Shown: in pieces, positions 54,900 to 63,006 of the stretch
How the letters are laid out: the number at the start of each line of letters is the position of its first letter
How positions within the stretch are numbered: position 1 is the first letter of the stretch
Assembly (NCBI GenBank): GCA_000016765.1
Contig: CP000699.1
Location: forward strand, 3,063,001 to 3,127,000
Length of the DNA: 64,000 nt
DNA from: Rhizorhabdus wittichii RW1
GTDB taxonomy: Bacteria > Pseudomonadota > Alphaproteobacteria > Sphingomonadales > Sphingomonadaceae
Direction: 5' to 3'
The notes under the pieces: generated by a model
Told to the model about the DNA's origin: nothing
The model's database searches: none
What the model saw: only the letters and a program-made list of their open reading frames with translations
Position numbers and translations under genes: made by a program

Positions 54900-56156
54900 A
54901 TGCACTTGAAGGACCTCAAGAAGAAGAGCCCCGCCGACCTCGTCAGCATGGCCGAAGAACTCGGCGTCGAGGGCGCGTCGACGATGCGCAAGCAGGACCT
55001 GATGTTCGCGATCCTCAAGGTCGAGGCGGAAAATGGCGAGCAGATCATGGGCGAGGGCACGATCGAGGTGCTGCCCGACGGCTTCGGCTTCCTGCGCAGC
55101 CCCGAGGCGAACTATCTCGCCGGTCCCGACGACATCTACGTCTCGCCCAACCAGGTGCGGAAGTTCGGCCTGCGCACCGGCGACACCGTCGAGGGCGAGA
55201 TTCGTGCGCCCAAGGACGGCGAGCGCTATTTCGCGCTGACCCGGCTCGCGTCGATCAACTTCGACGATCCCGACGTCGTCCGTCACCGCGTCAATTTCGA
55301 CAATCTCACGCCGCTCTATCCCGAAGAGAAGCTGCGGCTCGACACGCTCGACCCGACCGTCAAGGACAAGTCGGCGCGCGTCATCGACATCGTCTCGCCG
55401 CAGGGCAAGGGCCAGCGCGCGCTGATCGTCGCGCCGCCGCGCGTCGGCAAGACGGTGCTGCTCCAGAACATCGCCAAGGCGATCACCGACAACCATCCCG
55501 AGGTGTTCCTGATCGTGCTGCTGATCGACGAGCGGCCCGAGGAAGTCACCGACATGCAGCGCTCGGTGAACGGCGAGGTGATCAGCTCGACCTTCGACGA
55601 GCCGGCGCAGCGCCACGTCCAGGTCGCCGAGATGGTGATCGAGAAGGCCAAGCGCCTCGTCGAGCACAAGAAGGACGTGGTGATCCTGCTCGACTCGATC
55701 ACCCGCCTCGGCCGCGCCTACAACACCGTCGTCCCTTCGTCGGGCAAGGTGCTGACCGGCGGCGTCGACGCCAATGCGCTGCAGCGGCCGAAGCGCTTCT
55801 TCGGCGCCGCGCGCAACATCGAGGAGGGCGGCTCGCTCTCGATCATCGCCACCGCGCTGATCGACACCGGCAGCCGCATGGACGAGGTGATCTTCGAGGA
55901 GTTCAAGGGCACCGGCAACTCCGAGATCGTGCTCGACCGCAAGGTCGCCGACAAGCGCATCTTCCCGGCGATGGACGTCGGCAAGTCGGGCACCCGCAAG
56001 GAAGAGCTGCTGGTCGACAAGGGCAAGCTGTCGAAGATGTGGGTGCTTCGCCGCATCCTCATGCAGATGGGCACCGTCGACGCGATGGAGTTCCTGCTCG
56101 ACAAGATGAAGGATTCGAAGACCAACGAGGATTTCTTCGACTCGATGAACCAGTAA
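54900..56156 (+). CDS. rho: Transcription termination factor Rho
   Basis: A hexameric RNA-dependent ATPase/helicase that ends transcription. It has 418 residues, without the long insertion seen in some actinobacteria. The N-terminal helical part, cold-shock RNA-binding domain ([14 protein letters not shown], about 60), Walker A APPRVGKT (about 178), Walker [12 protein letters not shown]-loop region [14 protein letters not shown] and the R-loop segment [11 protein letters not shown] are all present. ATG 54900. Confidence 0.98.
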   Translation: MHLKDLKKKSPADLVSMAEELGVEGASTMRKQDLMFAILKVEAENGEQIMGEGTIEVLPDGFGFLRSPEANYLAGPDDIYVSPNQVRKFGLRTGDTVEGEIRAPKDGERYFALTRLASINFDDPDVVRHRVNFDNLTPLYPEEKLRLDTLDPTVKDKSARVIDIVSPQGKGQRALIVAPPRVGKTVLLQNIAKAITDNHPEVFLIVLLIDERPEEVTDMQRSVNGEVISSTFDEPAQRHVQVAEMVIEKAKRLVEHKKDVVILLDSITRLGRAYNTVVPSSGKVLTGGVDANALQRPKRFFGAARNIEEGGSLSIIATALIDTGSRMDEVIFEEFKGTGNSEIVLDRKVADKRIFPAMDVGKSGTRKEELLVDKGKLSKMWVLRRILMQMGTVDAMEFLLDKMKDSKTNEDFFDSMNQ

Positions 56157-56174
56157 GCGGGAAGGGAGCGGCGC

Positions 56175-56879
56175 TTGGGGGGGCTGACCGACTGGACCTA
56201 CAGGCGCTTCTGGGCGCATGTCGAGCATCCCTATCGCCGCCTGCGCCGCCGCCTGCTCGAACTGGCCGTTCCCGGCCTGACCATCCTCGACGCGGGCTGC
56301 GGCCACACCGCTCCCAATCTCCAGGAGCTGCGCGACAGCGGCGCGAGGCTGGTCGGGGTCGACCTCGTCCATCTCGAGCCGCAGCCGGGCATGGAGCTGA
56401 TCGAGGCCGATCTCGGCCGGATTCCACTGCCCGACGCCTCGGTCGACCTGATCTATTCGCGCTCGGTGATGGAGCATGTCGTCGATCCCGACGCGGTCTA
56501 TGGCGAGGCGGCGCGGCTGCTCAAGCCGGGCGGGCGCTGGATCTTCCTCACCGCCAACCGCTGGGACTATGTCTCGATCGTCTCGCGGCTGACCCCCAAC
56601 CGCTTCCACGCCGGGATCGTCCGCCGCTTCGAGGGACGCGACGAGATCGACGTCTTCCCGACCGCCTACAAGACCAACGACCGCGACCAGATCGCCCGTC
56701 ATGCCGCCGCCCATGGCTTCCGCATCGATGCGTTCGAGCGGCACGGCCAATATCCGGCGATGTTCTATCGCGTGGGGCCGCTCTTCCTGCTCGCGACCTT
56801 CTTCGAGAAGGCGGTGATCAAGCTCCCCTTCCTCGCCGGCCTGCGCGGCTGGCTCTATGTCGAGCTGGTAAAGCGCTAG
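56175..56879 (+). CDS. Class I SAM-dependent methyltransferase
   Basis: 234 residues with SAM-binding motif I ILDAGCGHTAPNL (about 36-48), a motif II-like IYSRSVMEHVVDP and a post-I acidic residue in GVDLVHLEP. The C-terminal part has a hydrophobic stretch (VGPLFLLATFFEKAVIKLPF) that may touch the membrane. Substrate is unknown. TTG start at 56175 follows GGGAGCGG, 18 nt after rho. Confidence 0.85.
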   Translation: MGGLTDWTYRRFWAHVEHPYRRLRRRLLELAVPGLTILDAGCGHTAPNLQELRDSGARLVGVDLVHLEPQPGMELIEADLGRIPLPDASVDLIYSRSVMEHVVDPDAVYGEAARLLKPGGRWIFLTANRWDYVSIVSRLTPNRFHAGIVRRFEGRDEIDVFPTAYKTNDRDQIARHAAAHGFRIDAFERHGQYPAMFYRVGPLFLLATFFEKAVIKLPFLAGLRGWLYVELVKR

Positions 56880-56889
56880 ACACCTGTCC

Positions 56890-56918
56890 CGTCATTCCAG
56901 CGAATGCCAGGATGACGT
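56890..56918. repeat. CGTCAT-type palindromic repeat, collapsed copy
   Basis: CGTCATTCCAGCGAATGCCAG running into GATGACG; only the outer parts of the pair remain. It lies between two convergent genes. Confidence 0.7.
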
Positions 56919-56927
56919 CGGGAGCGC

Positions 56928-57329
56928 TCACGCCGCGCGCCGTCGCGCGTTGATCCGCAGGATCCGGCGGAATTTCGGGCATTGCAGCTGGTCGGGCTCG
57001 GGGCAGGCGGCGGCGTGGCGCAGGCCGTCGCGCAACATGCCGAGCCGGCGGATCATGCGGTCGAGCTCGTCCGCCTTGTCGAGCAGCCTCGACCGGTCGA
57101 TCCGTGGCGCCGTGTCGGGGCGCACCATCGGCAGGATGTCGTCGAGCGAGAATCCGGCGGCGCGGCCGAGGGCGATGAGGTCGAGCCGCTCGAGCACGCC
57201 GGGATCGAACAGCCGCCGCAGCCCGCGCCGTCCGATCGCGGCGATCAGTCCGCGTTCCTCATAATAGCGCAGCGTCGAGGCGGGGACGCCCGATCGCTTC
57301 GCCACCTCCGATATGTCCAGGTCGCGCAT
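56928..57329 (-). CDS. MerR family transcriptional regulator
   Basis: 133 residues. N-terminal MerR helix-turn-helix (ISEVAKRSGVPASTLRYYEE, residues 6-25), then wing and a coiled-coil dimerisation helix (SRLLDKADELDRMIRRLGML). Two Cys near the C-terminus (ACPEPDQLQCPKF) could bind a metal or thiol reagent, but the SoxR Fe-S cluster motif is absent. It is divergent from a methyltransferase gene with an operator in between. Confidence 0.92.
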   Translation of the reverse strand: MRDLDISEVAKRSGVPASTLRYYEERGLIAAIGRRGLRRLFDPGVLERLDLIALGRAAGFSLDDILPMVRPDTAPRIDRSRLLDKADELDRMIRRLGMLRDGLRHAAACPEPDQLQCPKFRRILRINARRRAA

Positions 57330-57334
57330 GGTCT

Positions 57335-57366
57335 TGACCTCAAGCCGGCTTGAAGTGGCAAGCTAG
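57335..57366 (+). promoter_or_regulatory. Putative MerR-controlled promoter
   Basis: TTGACC (57335-57340) as -35 is followed by the perfect palindrome TCAAGCCGGCTTGA (57341-57354) and, after a long spacer of about 19-20 nt, CAGCTAG as a weak -10. An operator inside an over-long spacer is the MerR-family layout; the CCTCAAG..CTTGA core resembles a SoxR box. It would drive the methyltransferase at 57403. Confidence 0.65.
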
Positions 57367-57402
57367 GGCAAAGTCGATTCGCGGACAATGCAGGAGGAAG
57401 AC

Positions 57403-58260
57403 ATGACTGACGCCGAAACGGTGCGCGCCGAGCAGCAGGCGTTGTGGAACGGGATCGCCGGCGCGGCCTGGGTCGACGAGCAGGTGCTGCTCGACCGGCT
57501 GTTCGCGCCGTTCGCGGCGATGCTGGCCGAGGCGTCGCGCGAGGTTCGGGGCGGGCAGGTGCTCGACGTCGGCTGCGGGACCGGCGCGACGACGCTCGCC
57601 ATTGCCGGGGCGCTCGGCCCCGGCGGGGAATGCGTCGGCGCCGATATCTCGGGCCCGATGATCGGGCTTGCCCGCGCCCGCGCCGAGCGGGAAGGGGCGG
57701 CGGCCCATTTCGTCCACGCCGACGTCGAAAGCCACGGCTTCGCCCCGGCGAGCTTCGACCTCGTCACTTCGCGCTTCGGGGTGATGTTCTTCGGCGATCC
57801 GGTGCGTGCCTTCGCCAATCTCCGGCGTGCGGTGCGCGACGGCGGCGGGCTCGTCCTGCTCGTATGGCGCGGGACCGACGAGAATGGCTTCATGACCGCG
57901 GCCGAGCGCGCCGCCGCGCCGCTGCTGCCGCCGCAGCCCGCGCGCGATCCCGATGCGTCGGGCCAGTTCGCCTTCGCCGATCCCGATCGGGTGCATGCGA
58001 TCCTGACGGCGGCCGGCTGGACCGGTGTCGAGATCGCTCCGGTCGACGTCGACTGCACCATGTCCGATGCCGAGCTCGACGGCTATGTGGTCCGCCTCGG
58101 CGCGCTCGCCCGGGTCCTGCCGACCCTGGACGAGGCGCTGCGGGACCGCGTCGTCGCGGCCGTGCGCGCGGGCTTCGAACCCTATCGCCGCGACGGCCTG
58201 GTCCGCTTCACAGCGGCCTGCTGGATGATCCGCGTCCGCCCGGCCCGTCCGACGGGCTGA
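57403..58260 (+). CDS. Class I SAM-dependent methyltransferase
   Basis: 285 residues; motif I is VLDVGCGTGATTLAIAG (about 51-67), and motif II-III covers FDLVTSRFGVMFFGDPVRAF. It resembles UbiE-type small-molecule methyltransferases; substrate is unknown. The ATG at 57403 has a consensus AGGAGG 6 nt upstream, so an ATG five codons earlier is rejected. The MerR regulator probably controls it. Confidence 0.88.
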   Translation: MTDAETVRAEQQALWNGIAGAAWVDEQVLLDRLFAPFAAMLAEASREVRGGQVLDVGCGTGATTLAIAGALGPGGECVGADISGPMIGLARARAEREGAAAHFVHADVESHGFAPASFDLVTSRFGVMFFGDPVRAFANLRRAVRDGGGLVLLVWRGTDENGFMTAAERAAAPLLPPQPARDPDASGQFAFADPDRVHAILTAAGWTGVEIAPVDVDCTMSDAELDGYVVRLGALARVLPTLDEALRDRVVAAVRAGFEPYRRDGLVRFTAACWMIRVRPARPTG

Positions 58261-58308
58261 TCACGGTAACAGGCTCGACAGCGACCCGCTTTCGGCTAGG
58301 GAGGGGCC

Positions 58309-58959
58309 ATGATCGATCTCTGGAATCACATCGTCGCGGATTTCTCCAACATCACCAGCCCGGCGGCGATGGCCGCCTTCGTGCAGGTGCTGATGATCGA
58401 CATCATGCTGGCCGGCGACAATGCGATCGTGGTCGGCGCGCTGGCGGCCGGGTTGCCCGCCGACCAGCGGCGCAAGGTGATCCTGATCGGCATCATCGCC
58501 GCGCTCGTCCTGCGCATCGTCTTCGCGGTCAGCGTCAGCCTGTTGATGGGCATCGTCGGGCTCGTCCTCGCGGGCGGCCTGCTGCTGCTCTGGGTGTCGT
58601 GGAAGATGTTCCGCGAGCTGCGCCACGCCGGCGCCCCGGCCGGCGCCGACCCGACCGAGCATGACGGCATCCCGCAGAGCAAGACCTTCCTCGGTGCCGC
58701 CTGGGCGGTCGCCGTCGCCGACGTGTCGATGAGCCTCGACAACGTCCTCGCGGTCGCCGGCGCGGCGCGCGAGCATCCCGGCATCCTCGTCATCGGCCTG
58801 CTGCTCTCGGTCGCGCTGATGGGCATCGCCGCCAATCTGATCGCCCGCTATATCGAGCGCTATCGCTGGATCGCCTATGTCGGCCTCGCGGTGATTCTCT
58901 ACGTCGCGGTCAAGATGATCTGGGAAGGCAGCCATCAGGTCTGGCCGCTGATCGCCTGA
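58309..58959 (+). CDS. TerC/YjbE family membrane protein
   Basis: 216 residues, about seven helices. The TerC motifs MIDIMLAGDNAIVVG and VADVSMSLDNVLAVAGA hold the conserved acidic membrane residues. Relatives are manganese exporters or tellurite-resistance proteins. In contrast to the Gdt1-type gene at 6814, no manganese riboswitch is seen in its short (48 nt) leader. Confidence 0.92.
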   Translation: MIDLWNHIVADFSNITSPAAMAAFVQVLMIDIMLAGDNAIVVGALAAGLPADQRRKVILIGIIAALVLRIVFAVSVSLLMGIVGLVLAGGLLLLWVSWKMFRELRHAGAPAGADPTEHDGIPQSKTFLGAAWAVAVADVSMSLDNVLAVAGAAREHPGILVIGLLLSVALMGIAANLIARYIERYRWIAYVGLAVILYVAVKMIWEGSHQVWPLIA

Positions 58960-58974
58960 ATCCTCTTCAGCACT

Positions 58975-59245
58975 GGTTTTTTCGACGCGGGAAGGTGTTT
59001 TCTCGCGGCGATTCGTGTTGCAATGCTTTACGATTCTCGTCTTGGTTGTTCTTGTAGTATTTGTAGTAAGATTTAATTTTAACTATGTATTTACTGAAGT
59101 GTCGGATTTTTTTACAATCTCTCTCGAAGCTATCTGCGCGATATTGGCGCGGTAATGGCATTTATTACTGGAAAACGCTCCGTTCATCTGATAGGTGACG
59201 TCCAATGGCGCCGTTTGCGGCCCAATTGGTTGTAGGGATGAAGCG
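58975..59245 (+). promoter_or_regulatory. AT-rich upstream region of the PEP-CTERM gene
   Basis: The most AT-rich stretch of the window; 59040-59110 is nearly all A/T with T-rich tracts (TTTAATTTTAAC, GGATTTTTTTAC). It contains no convincing gene. It is probably a promoter or regulator-binding region for the surface protein gene that starts at 59246, and could also end TerC transcription at its T-tracts. Confidence 0.5.
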
Positions 59246-60304
59246 ATGCGTGGGTTCCGTGCTTTTCCGATCATCGTCGCCGGCCTGATGGCCGTCGCCC
59301 ATGCGGGGCAGGCGTCCGCCGCGCTGGTCGGCCAGTCGGTCTCGACCGGCATCGCCGCGCTGAAGGAATGGAACGTCGTCTCGTTCAACAACTTCACCTC
59401 GTACAACCATGTCGACGGGCGCGTGTTCGTGGGCGGCACCTTCAATGCCGGCGGCAACTTCACCATCCAGAACAACAATATCCCGTCGTCGAGCTATGGC
59501 ACCCCGGCGCTGACCGTGGTCGGCAGCGCCGCGCTCAACGGCAGCGTCAACGCCGGCGGCGGCATCAGTGTCGGCGGCAGCGTCAGCGGGTCGTTCAACA
59601 ACAATGGCCAGAACGTGGTCACCTATGGCGGCTCCAACAGCGCCTGGGCGAACAACACCACCTTCACCCAGGGCGCGCCCGACTTCACCAGCACGCTGCA
59701 GAGCCAGTCGAACGACATCAAGGCGTCGCTGATCAGCCTCAGCCAGAATCTCGCCGCGCTCGGCAACACCAGCGGCGTCAGCGTCGGCGGCGACAGCAAC
59801 AACCAGCAGATCACCGTGACCGGCAGCGGCTTGCAGGTGCTCAACTGGTCGGAAGCGATGTTCGAGGGCAGCAGCAACCAGCAGCTCCTGGTCAGCCTGC
59901 CGAGCGACGCGACGCTGGTCATCAACGTCGCCGGCACCGACATCGACTTCGATCGCAACTTCAATCGCTTCAGCGGCGACAACCGGGTGCTGTTCAACTT
60001 CTACGAGGCGACCACGGTCGATATCGGCCGCCAGTTCAGCGGCTCGATCCTCGGCGTCTTCGCCGACATCACCGGCGGCAACAGCGGCAATATCGACGGC
60101 ACGGTGATCGGCAACAACGTCCGCCAGAATTCGAACGGCGAGATCCACAACAATTATTTCCAGGGCGACCTGTCGAGCATCAACGGCCCTGTGTCGGTCG
60201 CGCCCGAGCCGTCGACCTGGGCGATGCTGATCCTCGGCTTCGGCCTGGTCGGCGCGATGATGCGCACCCGCAATCGCCGGACCCTGGTGGTCCAGGCCGC
60301 CTGA
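59246..60304 (+). CDS. Choice-of-anchor A family PEP-CTERM surface protein
   Basis: 352 residues: signal peptide to about residue 27 (VAGLMAVAHAGQASA), a Gly/Asn/Ser-rich beta-helical body (choice-of-anchor A domain), and a C-terminal sorting signal: PEPSTWAM, a hydrophobic helix (LILGFGLVGAMM), then Arg-rich RTRNRR. In species with exosortase this signal directs cleavage and export, often in exopolysaccharide producers. The codon use (many Asn, Gln) and AT-rich upstream region set it apart from its neighbours. TAGGGA precedes ATG 59246. Confidence 0.92.
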   Translation: MRGFRAFPIIVAGLMAVAHAGQASAALVGQSVSTGIAALKEWNVVSFNNFTSYNHVDGRVFVGGTFNAGGNFTIQNNNIPSSSYGTPALTVVGSAALNGSVNAGGGISVGGSVSGSFNNNGQNVVTYGGSNSAWANNTTFTQGAPDFTSTLQSQSNDIKASLISLSQNLAALGNTSGVSVGGDSNNQQITVTGSGLQVLNWSEAMFEGSSNQQLLVSLPSDATLVINVAGTDIDFDRNFNRFSGDNRVLFNFYEATTVDIGRQFSGSILGVFADITGGNSGNIDGTVIGNNVRQNSNGEIHNNYFQGDLSSINGPVSVAPEPSTWAMLILGFGLVGAMMRTRNRRTLVVQAA

Positions 60305-60329
60305 GTAGCTCCTGGACCCATCGAATCAT

Positions 60330-60365
60330 AAGGGCTCGCCAGGGGGGCGGGCCCTTTTCTTTCCT
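60330..60365 (+). terminator. Intrinsic terminator of the PEP-CTERM gene
   Basis: AAGGGCTCGCC pairs with GGCGGGCCCTT (60330-60355) around a short G-rich loop, followed by TTCTTTC. Confidence 0.88.
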
Positions 60366-60375
60366 CCTCCTTCAT

Positions 60376-60470
60376 CGTCATTCCCGCGAAAGCGGGATCC
60401 ATGGACGGTGGCACCTGCCGTCAAAAAGCGTCTCGTGACCGTGGATTCCCGCTTTCGCGGGAATGACGGC
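60376..60470. repeat. CGTCAT-type palindromic repeat, paired copies
   Basis: Left unit CGTCATTCCCGCGAAAGCGG, right unit CCCGCTTTCGCGGGAATGACG, about 50 nt apart. Confidence 0.85.
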
Positions 60471-60492
60471 GGGAGGGCGATGGCACTGGGGC

Positions 60493-61470
60493 TTACGGCA
60501 GCAGGACGATCGACCCCGTCGTGCGGCGGCCTTCGAGCGCGCGGTGCGCCTCGGCGGCCTGGTCGAGTGGGAGGCGCAGGCCGATCTCCACGGCGATCTT
60601 ACCGGACGTGATCATCGCGAACAGGTCGGCGGCGGCGGCGTCCATCTCGGCGCGGGTGGCGACATAGTCGAAGGCGCGCGGGCGGGTGAGGAACAGCGAT
60701 CCGCGCCGGGTCAGCTCGAGCGGGCTGGTCGGCGGGACCGGGCCCGACGCATTGCCGAAGCTGACCATCAGCCCGCGCGGGCGCAGGCTGTCGAGCGAGG
60801 CTTCCCAGCTTGCCGCGCCCACCCCGTCGAACGCCACGTCGACGCCCCGGCCATCGATCGCCGCGCGGACGGCGGCGGCGAGCTCGCCATAGGGGCAGTC
60901 GAGCGCGACGCCGGCGCCGAGGCCGCGCGCGATCGCGGCCTTGTCGGCGCTGCCGGCATGGGCGATCACCCGCACCCCGATCGCCGCCAGCCATGGCACC
61001 ATCAGCCGCCCGACTCCGCCGGCCGCGGCATGGACCAGCGCGGTCTGTCCCGCCTCCATCCGGGCGCAGCCATGGACGAGCGTCTGGACGGTGATCCCCT
61101 TGAGCAGCACTGCCGCCGCCGTCTCGTCGTCGATCGCATCGGGCAGCGCCACCAGGATTGCCGGATCGACATCGGCCCAGGTGGCATAGGCGCCGGGCTG
61201 GGCGGCCATGTAGACCACCCGCTGTCCGACCATGGCCCCGGCGACTCCCGCGCCGATCGCCTCGACCACCCCCGCCGCCTCGACCCCGAGCGGGGCCGGC
61301 AGCGGCTGCGGATAGAGGCCGGTGCGATGATAGGTGTCGATGAAGTTGACCCCGATCGCGCGGTGCCGGACGCGGACCTTGCCCGCCGCGACGGGCGTAT
61401 CCGCCAGCGGCTCGGCCTCGATCACTTCGGGCCCGCCGAACCGGCGGGCGACGAGTCTGTGGTCGGACAT
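60493..61470 (-). CDS. NADPH:quinone oxidoreductase (zinc-free MDR family)
   Basis: 325 residues of the medium-chain dehydrogenase/reductase family, quinone-reductase branch. RHRAIGVNFIDTYHRTGLYP is the QOR signature; the nucleotide fold has HAAAGGVGRLMVPWL (AAGGVG). Catalytic zinc Cys residues are absent, as in QOR. It reduces quinones by one electron in E. coli QorA. It lies 5 nt after the dienelactone hydrolase gene, likely same operon. Confidence 0.94.
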   Translation of the reverse strand: MSDHRLVARRFGGPEVIEAEPLADTPVAAGKVRVRHRAIGVNFIDTYHRTGLYPQPLPAPLGVEAAGVVEAIGAGVAGAMVGQRVVYMAAQPGAYATWADVDPAILVALPDAIDDETAAAVLLKGITVQTLVHGCARMEAGQTALVHAAAGGVGRLMVPWLAAIGVRVIAHAGSADKAAIARGLGAGVALDCPYGELAAAVRAAIDGRGVDVAFDGVGAASWEASLDSLRPRGLMVSFGNASGPVPPTSPLELTRRGSLFLTRPRAFDYVATRAEMDAAAADLFAMITSGKIAVEIGLRLPLDQAAEAHRALEGRRTTGSIVLLP

Positions 61471-61475
61471 GCCGA

Positions 61476-62174
61476 TCAGGCCAGGTTCTGGGCGAAGAAG
61501 GCCTCGGTCCGCTCGTCGGCAAGCTGCGCGGCGGCGTCGACGCGGCGCTTGCCCATCGTCGTCGCGAAGCCATGGTCGACGCCGGGATAGTCGAACAGCG
61601 TCACCTTGGCGTGGCTGTCGAGTCCTTCATGCATCTTGCGCTGGATGTCGGCCGGCACGAAACCGTCGTCGCCCGCGATATGGAGCGCCAGCGGGTGGGC
61701 GATCGCATGGGATTCGCCGAGCAGCCCGTCGAGGCCGACCGCATAATAGCCGACGCTCGCGTTGATGTCGGTGCGCGCCGCGGTCATGTAGGCGAGCCGC
61801 CCGCCCAGGCAGTAGCCGACCGCGCCGACCTTGCCGCCACGCACCATCGCGCGGGTGTCGCGGATCGTCGCCTCGATGTCGCGGATGCCCTGGTCCTGGT
61901 CGAACTGGCCGAACAGCTTGAGGCCCTCCTGCATCTCCTCGGGCACGTCGGGATCGAGCTCGATGCCCGGGCGGATCCGCCAGAACAGGTCGGGCGCCAC
62001 CGCGAGATAGCCCTGCGCCGCCCATTGGTCGCACTTGATCCGGATGCCCTCGTTCACCCCGAAGATCTCCTGGATGACGATGATCGCCGCCTTGGGCTCG
62101 GAGACGGGCTGCGAGGTGTAGGCGAGGAACTCGTCGTCGCCGTGCAAGGTCTTGATCTCGGTATAGCTTTTCAC
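61476..62174 (-). CDS. Dienelactone hydrolase family protein
   Basis: 232-residue alpha/beta hydrolase. The nucleophile is Cys in GYCLGGRLAY, and the Asp (GDDGFVP) and His (GVDHGFA) of the triad are in place; QEIFGVNEGIR is the family N-terminal motif. Hydrolyses dienelactones in chloroaromatic breakdown in characterised cases; substrate here is unknown. ATG 62174 overlaps the ogt stop (ATGA). Confidence 0.94.
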   Translation of the reverse strand: MKSYTEIKTLHGDDEFLAYTSQPVSEPKAAIIVIQEIFGVNEGIRIKCDQWAAQGYLAVAPDLFWRIRPGIELDPDVPEEMQEGLKLFGQFDQDQGIRDIEATIRDTRAMVRGGKVGAVGYCLGGRLAYMTAARTDINASVGYYAVGLDGLLGESHAIAHPLALHIAGDDGFVPADIQRKMHEGLDSHAKVTLFDYPGVDHGFATTMGKRRVDAAAQLADERTEAFFAQNLA

Positions 62175-62659
62175 AGAAGGCCTCCTCGTCTCTCAGGGCG
62201 TCTCTCATGGTCGAGCAACCATGTCTTGGTGATGATCCCGCGTCCGCCGGAATAATGACCGATCGTGCCGCCGCTGCCTACCACCCGGTGACAGGGGACG
62301 ACGATCGGGAAGGGGTTGCGCGCGCAGGCCTGGCCGATCGCGCGCGGCGCCGATCCGGCGATCCGCGCGAGCGCGCCGTAGCTCAGCGTGTCGCCGGCCG
62401 GGATCGCGACGATCGCGTCGCGCAGTGCCGCCCCGCGCGGGGTCGCGGCGGGGAGCAGCGGCAGGTCGAAGGCCGTCGCGCCGTCGTCGAAATAGGCCTG
62501 GAGCTGGCGGATCGCCTCGGCCGCCGGGCCCTCCGCCGGTGCGTCGTCGATGTCGTCGGGCGCGGTGCGGTCGCCGAGGATGTGGATCGCGCGCAGCCAT
62601 CGTGCGTCGGCCTCGATCAGGATCGGGCCGAGTGGGGAGGGGAGCAGGGTCGTCGTCAT
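62171..62659 (-). CDS. ogt: Methylated-DNA-protein-cysteine methyltransferase
   Basis: 162-residue suicide repair protein that takes methyl groups from O6-methylguanine. The acceptor Cys is in IVVPCHRVVGSGG; helix-turn-helix-like GALARIAGSAPRAIGQACAR and the end GRGIITKTWLLDHE are typical. ATG at 62659 (MTTTLLPSPLG) gives the normal start. First gene of the ogt-DLH-QOR operon, divergent from DUF6489. Confidence 0.95.
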   Translation of the reverse strand: MTTTLLPSPLGPILIEADARWLRAIHILGDRTAPDDIDDAPAEGPAAEAIRQLQAYFDDGATAFDLPLLPAATPRGAALRDAIVAIPAGDTLSYGALARIAGSAPRAIGQACARNPFPIVVPCHRVVGSGGTIGHYSGGRGIITKTWLLDHERRPERRGGLL

Positions 62660-62760
62660 CGGGGCATCTTCGCGGAGATCATGGGGGCCGACAATATGGA
62701 CAGAGGCTTCGCGAAACTCTAGCCATGGGGCGGGACGTTTCAATGACCCGGAGGGCGCGC

Positions 62761-63006
62761 ATGAAGATCACCGTCGACGTCGACTGCACGCCCGAGGAGG
62801 CGCGCCGCTTCATGGGCCTGCCCGACCTGTCGAGCGTCCATGACGCCTATGTCGAGAAGATGAAGAAGACGATCGAAGAAGGGGTGACCCCGGACACGCT
62901 CGACACGATGATGCGCAACTGGATGCCGATGGGCGAGGCCGGCATGAACATGTGGCGCACGATGTTCGACCAGATCGGCCGTGCCGCCGGCACCCCTGGA
63001 AAATAG
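62761..63006 (+). CDS. DUF6489 family small protein
   Basis: 81 residues, soluble. MKITVDVDCTPEEARRFMGL followed by DLSSVHDAYVEKM and a C-terminal MGEAGMNMWRTMFDQIG is a common sphingomonad/alphaproteobacterial family; the N-terminal strand resembles polyhydroxyalkanoate-associated or ribosome-associated small proteins, but no function is known. GGAGG lies 7 nt before ATG 62761. Its last 26 nt overlap the proposed start of mnmE. Confidence 0.82.
   Translation: MKITVDVDCTPEEARRFMGLPDLSSVHDAYVEKMKKTIEEGVTPDTLDTMMRNWMPMGEAGMNMWRTMFDQIGRAAGTPGK

Noticed and set aside
58261-58308. Manganese riboswitch before the TerC-family gene
   Set aside because: The 48-nt gap is too short and lacks the conserved blocks.
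58967-59161. A 64-codon minus-strand frame in the AT-rich region
   Set aside because: Lys/Tyr/Asn-rich composition only reflects local AT content; no ribosome-binding site, no homology recognised.
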